The notes under the pieces: model-generated
The model's input: only the letters and a program-made list of their open reading frames with translations
The model's database searches: none
What the model was told of the DNA's origin: nothing
Shown here: one piece after another, positions 8,988-18,153 of the stretch
How positions within the stretch are numbered: position 1 is the stretch's first letter
How the letters are laid out: each line of letters opens with the position of its first letter
Source: Pannonibacter indicus
GTDB taxonomy: Bacteria > Pseudomonadota > Alphaproteobacteria > Rhizobiales > Stappiaceae
DNA: 64,000 nucleotides
Direction of reading: 5' to 3'
Assembly (NCBI RefSeq): GCF_001418225.1
Contig: NZ_LIPT01000004.1
Location: 124,001 to 188,000, forward strand
Program-made: the position numbers and the translations under genes

Positions 8988-10241
8988 ATGACCGCCAGCC
9001 AGACTGCTGCTGCCCCTGCCAACGGCTATGACGTTGCCGCCGTGCGCCGTGATTTCCCGATCCTGTCGCGGCAAGTCTACGGCAAGCCGCTCGTCTATCT
9101 GGACAATGGCGCCTCAGCGCAAAAGCCGCAGGCGGTCATCGATGCCATGGTGAAGGCCTATTCGCAGGAATATGCCAATGTGCACCGGGGCCTGCATTTT
9201 CTTTCCAACACGGCGACGGAGAATTACGAAGCCGCGCGCGAGACCGTGCGCCGCTTCCTCAATGCCGGATCCGTGGACGAGATCGTCTTCACCCGCTCCA
9301 CGACCGAGGCCATCAATCTCGTGTCCTACGGCCTTGGCCCTGATACGTTCGGCCCGGGCGATGAGATCGTGCTGTCAATCATGGAGCACCACTCCAACAT
9401 CGTGCCCTGGCACTTCCACCGCGAGCGCAACGGCGCGGTGCTGAAATGGGTCTATGTGCGCGAGGATGGCTCCTTCGATCTGGAGGCCTTCGAGGCGGCT
9501 TTGAGCGAGCGCACCAAGCTCGTCGCCATCACCCAGATGTCCAATGTGCTGGGCACCGTGGTGCCGGTGAAGGACGTCTGCCGCATCGCCCATGCGCGCG
9601 GCATCAAGGTGCTGGTGGATGGCAGCCAGGCGGCGGTGCATCTGCCGGTCGACGTGCGTGACATTGACTGCGACTACTATGTGATGACCGGCCACAAGGT
9701 CTATGGCCCGACCGGTATTGGCGTGCTTTACGGCAAGCCGGAGGCGCTGGACCGTCTGCGTCCCTTCTGCGGCGGCGGCGAGATGATCGCCGATGTGACC
9801 GAGGATATCGTCACCTATGCCAAGCCGCCGCACCGGTTTGAGGCGGGTACGCCGCCCATCGTGCAGGCGATTGGCCTTGCGGCGGCGCTCGACTACATGG
9901 ACGGCCTCGGCCGCGAGAACATCGCCCGGCATGAGGCCTCGCTGCTAGCCTATGCTACTGAGAAGCTTGCCGGTTTCAACTCCTTGCGCATCTTCGGCTC
10001 GGCGCCGGGCAAGGGCGCGATCATCTCCTTCGAGATGAAGGGTGCCCATGCGCATGACGTGGCGACCGTGCTGGACCGTGCAGGCGTCGCGGTACGGGCC
10101 GGCACCCATTGCGCCCAGCCGCTGCTGGCGCGCTATGGCGTCACCTCCACTTGCCGTGCCAGCTTCGGCCTTTATAACACCTTCGAGGAAGTGGACGCCC
10201 TGGCGGCCGCCCTGCAGAAGGCGCAGGACTTCTTTGCCTGA
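8988..10241 (+). CDS. sufS: Cysteine desulfurase SufS (class II)
   Basis: A PLP-dependent cysteine desulfurase (417 aa) supplying persulfide sulfur to SufBCD. It shows VYLDNGASAQKP near the N-terminus, MEHHSNIVPW, the PLP Lys in TGHKVYGPTG, and the catalytic Cys in RAGTHCAQPL, the loop typical of SufS/CsdA. Candidate starts are TTG 8976, ATG 8985 and ATG 8988; GGAG at 8978-8981 is best spaced (6 nt) for 8988. It is the second desulfurase in this operon. No sufE or sufU gene is seen in the window, so the sulfur-transfer partner must lie elsewhere. Confidence 0.96.
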   Translation: MTASQTAAAPANGYDVAAVRRDFPILSRQVYGKPLVYLDNGASAQKPQAVIDAMVKAYSQEYANVHRGLHFLSNTATENYEAARETVRRFLNAGSVDEIVFTRSTTEAINLVSYGLGPDTFGPGDEIVLSIMEHHSNIVPWHFHRERNGAVLKWVYVREDGSFDLEAFEAALSERTKLVAITQMSNVLGTVVPVKDVCRIAHARGIKVLVDGSQAAVHLPVDVRDIDCDYYVMTGHKVYGPTGIGVLYGKPEALDRLRPFCGGGEMIADVTEDIVTYAKPPHRFEAGTPPIVQAIGLAAALDYMDGLGRENIARHEASLLAYATEKLAGFNSLRIFGSAPGKGAIISFEMKGAHAHDVATVLDRAGVAVRAGTHCAQPLLARYGVTSTCRASFGLYNTFEEVDALAAALQKAQDFFA

Positions 10242-10251
10242 GGATCGACCC

Positions 10252-10638
10252 ATGAACGACAGTCCCGCTCACGTTTCCGCTGAGCCGGAAACCGCCGCAG
10301 ACGCCAGCTCTTCCGCCATTCCGGCCGAGGAACTGGCGCGGATGACCGATGACATCATCGCGGCGCTGAAGACCGTCTATGATCCGGAAATCCCCTGCGA
10401 CATCTACGAGCTTGGCCTCATCTACAAGGTCGATATCGAGGATGACCGCTCGGTGAAGGTGGACATGACGCTGACCGCGCCGGGCTGCCCGGTGGCCGGG
10501 GAAATGCCGGGTTGGGTGGAAAATGCCCTCAGCGCGGTGCCTGGGATCGGCGCCGTGGACGTCAGCATGGTGTTCGACCCGCCGTGGACGCCGGACCGCA
10601 TGTCCGAGGAAGCCCGCGTCGCGCTCAACTGGTATTGA
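10252..10638 (+). CDS. sufT: SufT-like MIP18-family (DUF59) Fe-S maturation protein
   Basis: A 128-aa protein with one MIP18/DUF59 domain (about residues 30-115) bearing the core YDPEIPCDIYELGLIY and TLTAPGCPVAGEMP, including the conserved D-P-E-I and C-P elements. In other bacteria SufT helps Fe-S maturation, mainly when cluster demand is high. The gene starts 10 nt after sufS with GAGG upstream, so it is cotranscribed. The N-terminal ~28 residues are an Ala/Ser/Glu-rich extension. Confidence 0.9.
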   Translation: MNDSPAHVSAEPETAADASSSAIPAEELARMTDDIIAALKTVYDPEIPCDIYELGLIYKVDIEDDRSVKVDMTLTAPGCPVAGEMPGWVENALSAVPGIGAVDVSMVFDPPWTPDRMSEEARVALNWY

Positions 10639-10662
10639 GCGCGGGCTGGGGAGGCAAGCCGG

Positions 10663-10692
10663 TTGGAAAGCTGAGCGGAATCCCAATATAAT
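10663..10692 (+). promoter_or_regulatory. Candidate promoter in front of sufA
   Basis: TTGGAA and a perfect TATAAT hexamer are separated by 18 nt in the 104-nt gap between the sufT-like gene and sufA, an AT-rich island in GC-rich DNA. It suggests sufA can be expressed apart from the upstream operon. Confidence 0.4.
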
Positions 10693-10742
10693 ATCCATTG
10701 GTTTATTTGAAGGGGGCATCTCCCCCGCAAAGGAACAAGCAC

Positions 10743-11120
10743 ATGGCACTGGCCCGCAAGATGCAGATCATGAAGGTGAGCCCGGCCGCCGCAGAGCGCG
10801 TGCGCGAACTGGTGGATGGCGCCGATGAGCCAAAGGCCGGCCTGCGCATCAGCATCAAGAAGGGCGGCTGCGCGGGCATGGAATATGCCATGGCGCTCGT
10901 TGACGGCGTTCAGCCGGGCGATGATGTGATCGAGGCGTATGGCGCAAAGGTCTTCATCGATCCGGCGGCGGTGCTCTATCTGATCGGCAGCGAGATGGAT
11001 TTTGAGACGACGAAATTCCGCTCCGGCTTCGTCTTCCGCAATCCCAATGAAGTGTCCTCCTGCGGCTGCGGTGAATCCGTATCGCTCAAGGCGGCGGATC
11101 CAGCTGCACTTTCCGCCTGA
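10743..11120 (+). CDS. sufA: A-type Fe-S carrier protein SufA/IscA
   Basis: A 125-aa A-type carrier that passes Fe-S clusters to target proteins. The three conserved cysteines are present: one in KKGGCAGMEY (about residue 43) and two in SSCGCGESV near the C-terminus. AAAGGA precedes the ATG. It is the last gene of the suf cluster. A second A-type carrier, erpA, lies at 20.4 kb. Confidence 0.95.
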   Translation: MALARKMQIMKVSPAAAERVRELVDGADEPKAGLRISIKKGGCAGMEYAMALVDGVQPGDDVIEAYGAKVFIDPAAVLYLIGSEMDFETTKFRSGFVFRNPNEVSSCGCGESVSLKAADPAALSA

Positions 11121-11168
11121 CACGTCTTTCGCCTGATACCTCCGCCCGAATCTTCAGAAGGCAGATCC

Positions 11169-11831
11169 ATGAGTTTCTTTGCCCGCCTGCGTGAGGCCGC
11201 CGGTCCGGACTGGACGGCCTATGTCGAGCATTCCTTTGTCCGCCAGATGCAGGACGGCACGCTGCCGCAAGCCGCTTTCCGGCACTATCTGGTGCAGGAT
11301 TATCTGTTCCTCATCCAGTTTGCCCGGGCCTATGCGCTGGCCATCTACAAGAGCCCGACGCTCGGCGACATGCGCCACGCGCTTGCCGGGGTGAAGGCCA
11401 TTCTCGACATGGAGATGGATCTTCATGTCGAGCTGTGCGCCGGCTGGGGGCTTTCGCGCGGGGATCTGGAAAAGGCGCGGGAAGAGCGCCAGACCATGGC
11501 CTACACCCGCTTTGTGCTGGACGCAGGCGGGCAGGGGGACCTGCTGGATCTTCTCGTCGCGCTGGCCCCTTGTGTTCTGGGCTATGCCGAGATCGGCGCC
11601 AGGCTCGCAAAGACGCCGTCCGGATCGGACCCGCAGAACCCTTATGCCCGCTGGATAAGCGAATACGCCAGTGAAGCCTATCAGGACGTCGCAGGCGGCT
11701 TTGCCGCCTGGATGGACCGTCTGGCGGCAGACTATGAGGCGCCGGCACGCAAGGCCCGGCTGGAGCATCTGTTCCGGCAGGCCAGCGTTCTAGAGGCTGA
11801 TTTCTGGCAGATGGGGCTGGACGGGGCCTGA
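11169..11831 (+). CDS. tenA: TenA family aminopyrimidine aminohydrolase (thiaminase II)
   Basis: A 220-aa all-helical enzyme that salvages thiamine pyrimidine by hydrolysing aminomethyl-pyrimidine. The catalytic Cys is Cys135 in APCVLGYAEIG, at the same number as in the characterised Bacillus enzyme, and the conserved Glu is in EADFW near residue 209. It follows sufA by 48 nt on the same strand. The link to suf may be only co-orientation, although thiamine synthesis also draws on cysteine desulfurase sulfur. Confidence 0.92.
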   Translation: MSFFARLREAAGPDWTAYVEHSFVRQMQDGTLPQAAFRHYLVQDYLFLIQFARAYALAIYKSPTLGDMRHALAGVKAILDMEMDLHVELCAGWGLSRGDLEKAREERQTMAYTRFVLDAGGQGDLLDLLVALAPCVLGYAEIGARLAKTPSGSDPQNPYARWISEYASEAYQDVAGGFAAWMDRLAADYEAPARKARLEHLFRQASVLEADFWQMGLDGA

Positions 11832-11868
11832 ACAGTGCCCGAACAGGGCGCGGTCCACTTGAGGGATG

Positions 11869-12936
11869 TCAGGCGACGCGGCTGCCGTTCTGATGGGCCG
11901 AGAACTCGTTGCTCTGCAAGCTGCGGACGGCATTGCGGCCGCTGTGCTTGGCGGCATAAAGTGCAGCGTCGGCGCGGCCGATGATCATCTGGCTCGTATC
12001 ACCGCTTTCATACAGACTGACGCCGATCGACAGGGTCAGGCGGCCGAGATTTTCACCCGTCGAGCGTTTCACCAGTTCCTTGCCCATGACGGCCTTTCGG
12101 ATCTGCTCTGCCACCTCCATGGCATCGCCGATCTGCGCCTCGGGCAGGATAATGGCGAATTCCTCGCCACCGTAGCGGCAGGCAATGTCCTGACCCTTGA
12201 TGCTCTGCTTCACGGCCAGGGCCACGAGCCGCAGCACCTGATCGCCGGTCTGATGGCCAAACCGGTCGTTGAAGCTCTTGAAGTGATCGATATCCGTCAG
12301 CAGCAGGGCAAAGCCTTCGCCGGTGCGTGAAGCCAGCTCGATCGCCCGGTCAATGGCAAGGTCAAAATGCCGCCGGTTGCTGAGCGTGGTCAGTTCATCG
12401 GTGAGGGATTCGTAGCGGATCGCCTCAAGGCTCTCCTTCAGCGAACGGATCTGCCGGTTCGATTCCAGCAGCTGACTTTCGAGATTGCGGTTGGCCGCAA
12501 TGGCGGCATGGGTCGCCTTGACCATCGCCGAGGTCAAAACCCTCAGCCCTTCATCATTCAGCGCTTCATGCAGCTTGCCCAGAACATTGTCGAGTGTTCT
12601 CCCGAAGTCAGACGTGGCATCGGTGCTGATGCGGATTGCATCGACCAGGTCCTGCACCTCTTCGGCAACGCGCGTGCCCACCTCGTCAACCCGGTCGCCA
12701 AGCCGGTTGGGAGACAGGAAGCGCGAATAGATCCGCTGCAGATCATCGGCTGAGATCGAGCCCTTCGTCGCGATCAGATCGTTGATCGCGCGGTTGAGCG
12801 CCTGGTTGAAACCGGCCGCATATGTATACCAGGTTTCGTAGTTGCGCGGATGGGCGGGAATGACATTGCGCCGGATATATGAGAGCGCCGCTTCACCATA
12901 AGTGATGGTTCTCTTGAAATCCTCCGCATCCGCCAT
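11869..12936 (-). CDS. Cytoplasmic diguanylate cyclase (GGEEF) with degenerate I-site
   Basis: A 355-aa protein with no membrane segment. The N-terminal ~165 residues are helical with a conserved start (YGEAALSYIRRNVIPAHP); the rest is a GGDEF domain with an intact GGEEF active site (RYGGEEFAIILPEA) and DIDHFKSFND. The product-inhibition site expected five residues before GGEEF reads KGQD instead of RxxD, so allosteric inhibition by c-di-GMP may be weakened. Two ATGs are possible (12951, 12936); the GGTGGGGG just before 12936 favours that start. A perfect TTAA-N7-TTAA CtrA-type box lies about 80 nt upstream. Confidence 0.9.
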   Translation of the reverse strand: MADAEDFKRTITYGEAALSYIRRNVIPAHPRNYETWYTYAAGFNQALNRAINDLIATKGSISADDLQRIYSRFLSPNRLGDRVDEVGTRVAEEVQDLVDAIRISTDATSDFGRTLDNVLGKLHEALNDEGLRVLTSAMVKATHAAIAANRNLESQLLESNRQIRSLKESLEAIRYESLTDELTTLSNRRHFDLAIDRAIELASRTGEGFALLLTDIDHFKSFNDRFGHQTGDQVLRLVALAVKQSIKGQDIACRYGGEEFAIILPEAQIGDAMEVAEQIRKAVMGKELVKRSTGENLGRLTLSIGVSLYESGDTSQMIIGRADAALYAAKHSGRNAVRSLQSNEFSAHQNGSRVA

Positions 12937-13014
12937 TCTGGCCCCCACCATATGAACAAAAGCACCATTCCGATGAACGGCGCTCTGACATTGCCTAAAA
13001 TAGAAGTCTCCAAT

Positions 13015-13030
13015 TTAACGCTGGGTTAAC
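13015..13030. promoter_or_regulatory. Candidate CtrA binding site upstream of the diguanylate cyclase
   Basis: TTAACGCTGGGTTAAC matches the full CtrA consensus TTAA-N7-TTAAC exactly. It is 79-94 nt upstream of the cyclase start codon, a plausible promoter position. CtrA is the cell-cycle master regulator of alphaproteobacteria. Confidence 0.6.
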
Positions 13031-13140
13031 CTGAGCAAAAATCCGGAGGACCTGAGGGCACTTTTGACAAAAAGGGATGGCGCGAATTCGGTTCAGCCGG
13101 CGAATTCTCACCACGTTACGATGTTCCTGCCAGAAAAGCC

Positions 13141-13173
13141 AAGGCCGCTGTTCTTTATAAGAACAGCGGCCTT
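13141..13173 (-). terminator. Long hairpin terminator downstream of the RNA helicase
   Basis: A perfect 15-bp stem (13141-13155 with 13159-13173) and a 3-nt loop. On the minus strand it is followed by GGCTTTTCT, a weak T-tract. It lies 45 nt past the helicase stop codon. Confidence 0.7.
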
Positions 13174-13217
13174 GCGTGAAACGCACTGAGCTCCAGCGAT
13201 CGCAGCGTGGCAAACCT

Positions 13218-14816
13218 TCAGGAAGCCTTCTTGGCGCGCGGATCGCGCAGAAGGAAAGCGGGAATGTGATCGCCGAGGCCGATAACCGGCTGGTCGTCAT
13301 CCTGATGGCGGCCGCGCCGGTTGTTGCCGCCGTTGCGGTCGCGCTGCTGCGGATGATTGCGGTTGCCGTCGCGGGGGGGCCGGTCATTGCGCTCGCGCAT
13401 GGGCTCCTGCGGCTGCGAGTGCTGCGGAGCAATCCGTGGCTGCGGTGCATCTTCCGGCATGACTGCCGTTGCTGCATCCTGAACCTCGGCGGTCTCGCTC
13501 TTGCGCGGACGGCGCGTCCGGCTGCGGGCGGGTGCCGGTGCAGTGTCCTCGTGTGTGGCCTCTTCTGGAATGGCTTCCTGGGTGCGGCTGCCGCCGCGGG
13601 GGCGGCGTGCAGGGCGCTCGGCCTTGGCACCACCGCCGGAGCGGGCGGCCTTGCGGCGTTCCTTGCGCTCGGCATTGGCAGCTTCAAAGTCCAGCGGCTC
13701 GCCCAGCCAGTCGATGCTCTTGCCGATCACCTTCTCGATGGCGCCCAGATACTTCTGGTCGTCGGCGGCAACCAGCGTGTAGGCAACGCCAAGGCGTCCG
13801 GCGCGGCCCGTGCGGCCAATGCGGTGGACATAGTCTTCCGCATGGATAGGCACGTCGAAATTGAACACGTGGCTCACATCCGGAATGTCGAGACCACGGG
13901 CAGCCACGTCGCTGGCGACGAGCAGCTTCAGGTTCCCCTTGCGGAAATTGTCCAGCATGGTCATGCGGGTGCGCTGGTCCATGTCGCCATGCAGCGCGCC
14001 GACATTGAAGCCATGCCGCTCCAGCGAGCGGAACAGGGTGGCCACGTCAACCTTGCGGTTGCAGAAGACGATGGCGTTCTGCAGATCTTCGGCCTGGGCG
14101 AGAAGATTGCGCAGGGTCTGGCGCTTCTCATAGTCTTCTCCGCCGGTCGCCACCAGATGCTGGGTGATGGTCGAGGACGTGGAGGAGCGTGTTGAAACTT
14201 CAACCTTGGCCGGGTTCTGCAGGAAGGTCTCCGTCAGGCGCTGGATTTCCGGCGGCATGGTGGCCGAGAAGAACAGGGTCTGGCGGGTGAAGGGGATCAG
14301 CTTGCAGATCCGCTCGATGTCCGGGATGAAGCCCATGTCGAGCATGCGGTCGGCTTCGTCGATCACAAGGATCTCAACGCCCTGCAGCAGCAGCTTGCCA
14401 CGCTCGACGTGATCCAGCAGACGGCCCGGAGTGGCGATCAGAACGTCGGCACCGCGGTCAATCTTCTTGTCCTGCTCGCCGAAGGAAACACCACCGATCA
14501 GCAGGGCGACATTCAGCTTGTGGTTGACGCCGTACCGCTCGAAATTCTCCTGAACCTGCGCCGCGAGTTCGCGCGTCGGCTCAAGGATCAGCGTGCGGGG
14601 CATACGTGCGCGGGCGCGGCCCTTTTCAAGAAGGGTGAGCATCGGCAGCGTGAAAGAGGCCGTCTTGCCGGTGCCGGTCTGGGCGATGCCCAGAACATCG
14701 CGCCGTTCCAGCACGTGAGGAATGGCGCCCTTCTGGATGGCGGTCGGTTCGTTGTAACCGGCAGCCTTAACTGCCTGAAGTACTTTCTCGCTGAGGCCGA
14801 GAGTGTCAAATGACAT
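13218..14816 (-). CDS. rhlE: DEAD-box ATP-dependent RNA helicase, RhlE type
   Basis: A 532-aa RNA helicase. All core motifs are visible: Q motif (PTAIQ), I AQTGTGKT, Ia PTRELAAQ, Ib TPGRLLDH, II DEAD (VIDEADRMLDMGF), III SAT, IV/V (VASDVAARGLDIP) and VI HRIGRTGRAG. From about residue 390 the protein becomes a long basic, disordered tail rich in Arg, Pro, Glu and Gln, typical of RhlE-like helicases acting in ribosome assembly or RNA decay. The start MSFDTLGLS at 14816 is the family start; an upstream in-frame ATG (14891) adds residues unlike the family. Confidence 0.93.
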   Translation of the reverse strand: MSFDTLGLSEKVLQAVKAAGYNEPTAIQKGAIPHVLERRDVLGIAQTGTGKTASFTLPMLTLLEKGRARARMPRTLILEPTRELAAQVQENFERYGVNHKLNVALLIGGVSFGEQDKKIDRGADVLIATPGRLLDHVERGKLLLQGVEILVIDEADRMLDMGFIPDIERICKLIPFTRQTLFFSATMPPEIQRLTETFLQNPAKVEVSTRSSTSSTITQHLVATGGEDYEKRQTLRNLLAQAEDLQNAIVFCNRKVDVATLFRSLERHGFNVGALHGDMDQRTRMTMLDNFRKGNLKLLVASDVAARGLDIPDVSHVFNFDVPIHAEDYVHRIGRTGRAGRLGVAYTLVAADDQKYLGAIEKVIGKSIDWLGEPLDFEAANAERKERRKAARSGGGAKAERPARRPRGGSRTQEAIPEEATHEDTAPAPARSRTRRPRKSETAEVQDAATAVMPEDAPQPRIAPQHSQPQEPMRERNDRPPRDGNRNHPQQRDRNGGNNRRGRHQDDDQPVIGLGDHIPAFLLRDPRAKKAS

Positions 14817-14946
14817 TGAGAACGAGGTCCGATTCTGGGTCGCTGTAGCTGGACGGACCCAAGTTCTGCTCAGGTCCGGAATTGGCGCCACCCTACAGTT
14901 AAAGGCCCTCTTGTCAATGTTTTCCTGAGGTTTTGACCCTGAAACG

Positions 14947-15007
14947 GCCCTGTTAATGCTAACAGGGCGGCAGTTGGGAGCAAATCAGCAGGCACGCGGG
15001 TGCCTGC
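14947..15007 (-). terminator. Two hairpins downstream of parE
   Basis: Read on the minus strand after parE come an 8-bp stem GCAGGCAC/GTGCCTGC (14988-15007) followed by TGATTTGCT, then a 9-bp stem GCCCTGTTA/TAACAGGGC (14947-14968) followed by CGTTTC. Neither has a strong T-tract, so termination is probable but not certain. Confidence 0.5.
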
Positions 15008-15066
15008 CTCTCATCGCAAATGCAGCAGCTTGACTTCGCCGTCAGCTTGAAGCGGGAGCTTCACGC

Positions 15067-17175
15067 TCAGATATCGAGGTCTTGCGCGAATTCGGCGCGG
15101 TCCTGGATGAAGCGGAAGCGGGCTTCCGGCTTGTTGCCCATCAGCTGTTCGACGGTGTCGCTGGTGCTGGCCTCGTCGCCTGCCACCACCTGCACCTTCA
15201 ACAGGGTGCGCTTGGACGGATCCATGGTGGTTTCCTTCAGCTGACCCGGCAGCATTTCGCCAAGGCCCTTGAAGCGGCCGATCTCGACCTTGCTCTTGCC
15301 CTTGAAGACGGTGGCCAACAGCTCGTCCTTATGCTCATCCGTGCGGGCATAGATGGTCTTGCCGCCCTGTGTCAGGCGGTAGAGCGGCGGAACAGCGAGA
15401 TAGAGGTGGCCGTTGTGGATCAGCTCCGGCATCTCGCGGTAGAAGAAGGTGATCAGCAGCGAGGCGATATGCGCGCCGTCCACGTCGGCGTCGGTCATGA
15501 TGATGACCTTCTCATAGCGCAGATCCGCATCCTTGTAGTGGGTGCGGGTGCCGCAGCCGAGCGCCTGGATCAGGTCCGCCAGCTGCTGGTTGGCGACCAG
15601 TTTGTCCCGCCCGGCATTGGCAACGTTCAGGATCTTGCCGCGCAGGGGCAGTACGGCCTGATTGTTGCGGTTGCGGGCCTGTTTTGCGGAACCACCGGCC
15701 GAGTCACCCTCGACGATGAACAGCTCCGTGCCTTCCGACTGGTTGGCCGAACAATCCGCCAGCTTGCCCGGCAGACGCAGCTTGCGCACGGCGGTCTTGC
15801 GGGCCACGTCCTTTTCCTGGCGGCGGCGCAGGCGTTCTTCCGCCCGGTCGATCACCCATTCCAGCAGCTTGTTGGCCTGGGTGGGGGAGGCGGTCAGCCA
15901 GTGGTCGAAGGCATCGCGCAGGGCGTTCTCGGTGATGCGCGTTGCCTCGTTGGTGGCCAGCTTGTCCTTGGTCTGGCCGACAAACTCCGGCTCGCGGATG
16001 AAGACCGACAGCATGCCGGCGGCCGAGGTCATGATGTCTTCCGAGGTGAGGATTGCGGCCTTCTTGTTGCCGACGAGATCCGCATAGGCCTTGAGGCCGC
16101 GCAGCAGTGCATAGCGCAGGCCCGCCTCATGCGTGCCGCCTTCCGGCGTCGTCACCGTGTTGCAGTAGGAAGACAGGAACCCGTCGCCCGCAAACCAGGT
16201 GACGGCCCATTCCACCGCGCCGTGCTTGCCGGGCTGGCCCAGCTTGCCGGCGAAGATGTCGTCGATGACCTTGCGCTCCTTGCCGAGCTTCTCGGAAAGG
16301 AAGTCCTTCAGGCCGCCGGGGAAGTGGAACACGGCTTCGGCCGGTGTCTTGTCTTTCTCGTCCAGAAGCGCCGGGTCACAGTGCCAGCGGATCTCGACGC
16401 CGCCGAACAGATAGGCCTTGGAGCGGGCCATGCGCAAAAGACGCGCAGGTTCGAACTTTGCTTCCTTACCGAAGATCTGCCAGTCGGGCTTGAAACGCAC
16501 CATCGTGCCGCGCCGGTTCTGCACGTCGCCGACGAGTTCCAGAGGCCCCACGGGCTTGCCGCGCTGGAAGACCTGACGGTAGAGCTTGCGCGCCCGCGCC
16601 ACCTCGACCACCATTTCCTCCGACAGGGCGTTCACCACCGAAGATCCCACGCCGTGCAGGCCGCCCGAGGCCTCGTAGACCTTGCTGTCGAACTTGCCGC
16701 CCGCATGCAGCGTCGTCATGATGATTTCGAGCGCGGACTTGTCCTTGAACTTGGGATGCGGATCGACCGGAATGCCGCGGCCATTGTCCGTGATGGTGAT
16801 ATAGCCATCGGCGCCAACGGCAACGTCGATCCAGGTGGCGTAGCCTGCGACGGCCTCATCCATCGAGTTGTCGATGATTTCGGCAAAGAGGTGATGCAGC
16901 GCCTTTTCATCGGTGCCGCCGATATACATGCCCGGACGGCGCCGCACCGGCTCAAGGCCTTCCAGCACCTCGATGTCGGCTGCCGTATAGTCCTCACCGG
17001 CTGCGGAACTGCGCTGCGGTGCCGGGCTCGCCGCTTCAACCGGTGCTGTTGCGGGCACAGGCACGGCGGGCGCGGGCGCAGGGGCTGCTTTGCTGGCCGC
17101 CTTGGGGGCTGCCTTTGCGGGCGCACTCCCTGCCGCTGCTGCCGATCCTGCGAAGAGATCCTCGTCTGCGCTCAT
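15067..17175 (-). CDS. parE: DNA topoisomerase IV subunit B
   Basis: A 702-aa ATPase subunit of topoisomerase IV, which decatenates replicated chromosomes. The GHKL ATP-binding site is seen in EIIDNSMDEAV, DNGRGIPVD and GGLHGVGSSVVNALS. The TOPRIM motifs are EGDSAGGSAKQAR and MTDADVDGAH, and the C-terminal LKETTMDP block is present. Its length and lack of the GyrB insertion favour ParE over GyrB. The first ~60 residues are an Ala/Pro-rich low-complexity extension. Start 17175 (MSADEDLFAG) is chosen; an in-frame ATG at 17193 is possible. Confidence 0.93.
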   Translation of the reverse strand: MSADEDLFAGSAAAAGSAPAKAAPKAASKAAPAPAPAVPVPATAPVEAASPAPQRSSAAGEDYTAADIEVLEGLEPVRRRPGMYIGGTDEKALHHLFAEIIDNSMDEAVAGYATWIDVAVGADGYITITDNGRGIPVDPHPKFKDKSALEIIMTTLHAGGKFDSKVYEASGGLHGVGSSVVNALSEEMVVEVARARKLYRQVFQRGKPVGPLELVGDVQNRRGTMVRFKPDWQIFGKEAKFEPARLLRMARSKAYLFGGVEIRWHCDPALLDEKDKTPAEAVFHFPGGLKDFLSEKLGKERKVIDDIFAGKLGQPGKHGAVEWAVTWFAGDGFLSSYCNTVTTPEGGTHEAGLRYALLRGLKAYADLVGNKKAAILTSEDIMTSAAGMLSVFIREPEFVGQTKDKLATNEATRITENALRDAFDHWLTASPTQANKLLEWVIDRAEERLRRRQEKDVARKTAVRKLRLPGKLADCSANQSEGTELFIVEGDSAGGSAKQARNRNNQAVLPLRGKILNVANAGRDKLVANQQLADLIQALGCGTRTHYKDADLRYEKVIIMTDADVDGAHIASLLITFFYREMPELIHNGHLYLAVPPLYRLTQGGKTIYARTDEHKDELLATVFKGKSKVEIGRFKGLGEMLPGQLKETTMDPSKRTLLKVQVVAGDEASTSDTVEQLMGNKPEARFRFIQDRAEFAQDLDI

Positions 17176-17573
17176 GCCGTTTCCATGTTCCATAGTCTGT
17201 GGGGCAGGCCCTTGCGTGTGACGCAAATGGCCGTGCCGTGTGTCCGGTTCCCGTTGCCGGAGCCCGATTCGCTGCTGCCCGATTCGGCGCGATTGTCTCA
17301 GCCGCCAGCCTGCGGCGAAAGGGGAAAGCCCCGGAACCGCGCGGATTTCCAACGAAACGGCGCTTTTGAACGGTCTGGACAACCGAATGTCAACCGCTTT
17401 CGTCCAGGGTGTGTGCAAGGGCCGCCCGGCCCTGCGCCAGTCCCTGCCATGAAGCAGCAAGAGGAGCAGTGAAGCCGTGAATGGTTGCCCGGCTTGCTTT
17501 TGGGAAGGTGTTCTGGCGGCAGGACGCGGCCGAAACCTTGAGCTTTGCGGCGCTCAGGGTGGCGGGATTGAAT

Positions 17574-17593
17574 AAAAACAGACGCGAGTCTGT
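17574..17593 (-). terminator. Candidate terminator of an unassigned minus-strand transcript
   Basis: On the minus strand, ACAGAC-TCGC-GTCTGT is followed directly by TTTTTATTC, a compact hairpin plus T-tract. There is no protein-coding gene ending here on that strand, so it may terminate a small RNA arising from the 17.6-18.1 kb gap. Confidence 0.45.
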
Positions 17594-18153
17594 GGCGCCG
17601 CCGCAACAGTCAGACGCGATGTGATGCGCTATGACTTGTGGCGCCGGTGTTGCCGCCGTTCAGCCACGATTGGGCTTCAACCCTTTCTGGCATGGAAGGG
17701 CAGAGTGATCTTCAGCAAATTGCCGCCGCCCCCTTGGGGAATGAGTGGCAGGCATGAAGAGCGAGGCAGTCAGGCAGGCATATGCATCACTGTGTATGCA
17801 ATTTGGATCAGGGGTTTGGTGTGCGCGTTATCTTTGCGTTGAACAGGACAGGGAATGGCGGGGCGACATCCCGAGTCTGTCTTTACAGCGGTGGAACGCA
17901 TTCCTCTTTCCTTGGTTCCATCTCCCGCAGATTTTTTTCGCATGGTGCCACAGCTGCCAGCGCAAATACTGACAGCCTCAATGGTGCTGGCCCAAATGCT
18001 GCCGGAATGCAGCAGTATTTTTCTCTCCATCGAATTCACAAAGGGCCAGCGCCGCATGGCGCCACGGGCATGGCGGTCAGGCTGGCTGCCGGCCGCGCTG
18101 CGGCTTTGGCCGGAAAAGGTGCGCCAGTCCGCACCAAGGCGAGATCCAGAGTC
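17594..18153. other. Upstream region of exoR, no supported protein gene
   Basis: About 560 nt (nearly 980 nt back to parE) without a convincing gene. An open frame extends upstream from exoR to 17782 but has no family similarity and lies before the signal peptide, so it is treated as untranslated. A near-palindromic TATGCA pair sits at 17780-17802 (CATATGCAT and TGTATGCA), reminiscent of a regulator site. The minus strand may encode a small RNA ending at 17574. Confidence 0.45.

Noticed and set aside
15082-17472. 796-codon open frame antisense to parE
   Set aside because: Shadow of a conserved gene, with no recognisable domain.
17782-18153. 124-codon N-terminal extension of ExoR
   Set aside because: It would bury the signal peptide in mid-protein and has no similarity; the ATG at 18154 fits an exported protein.
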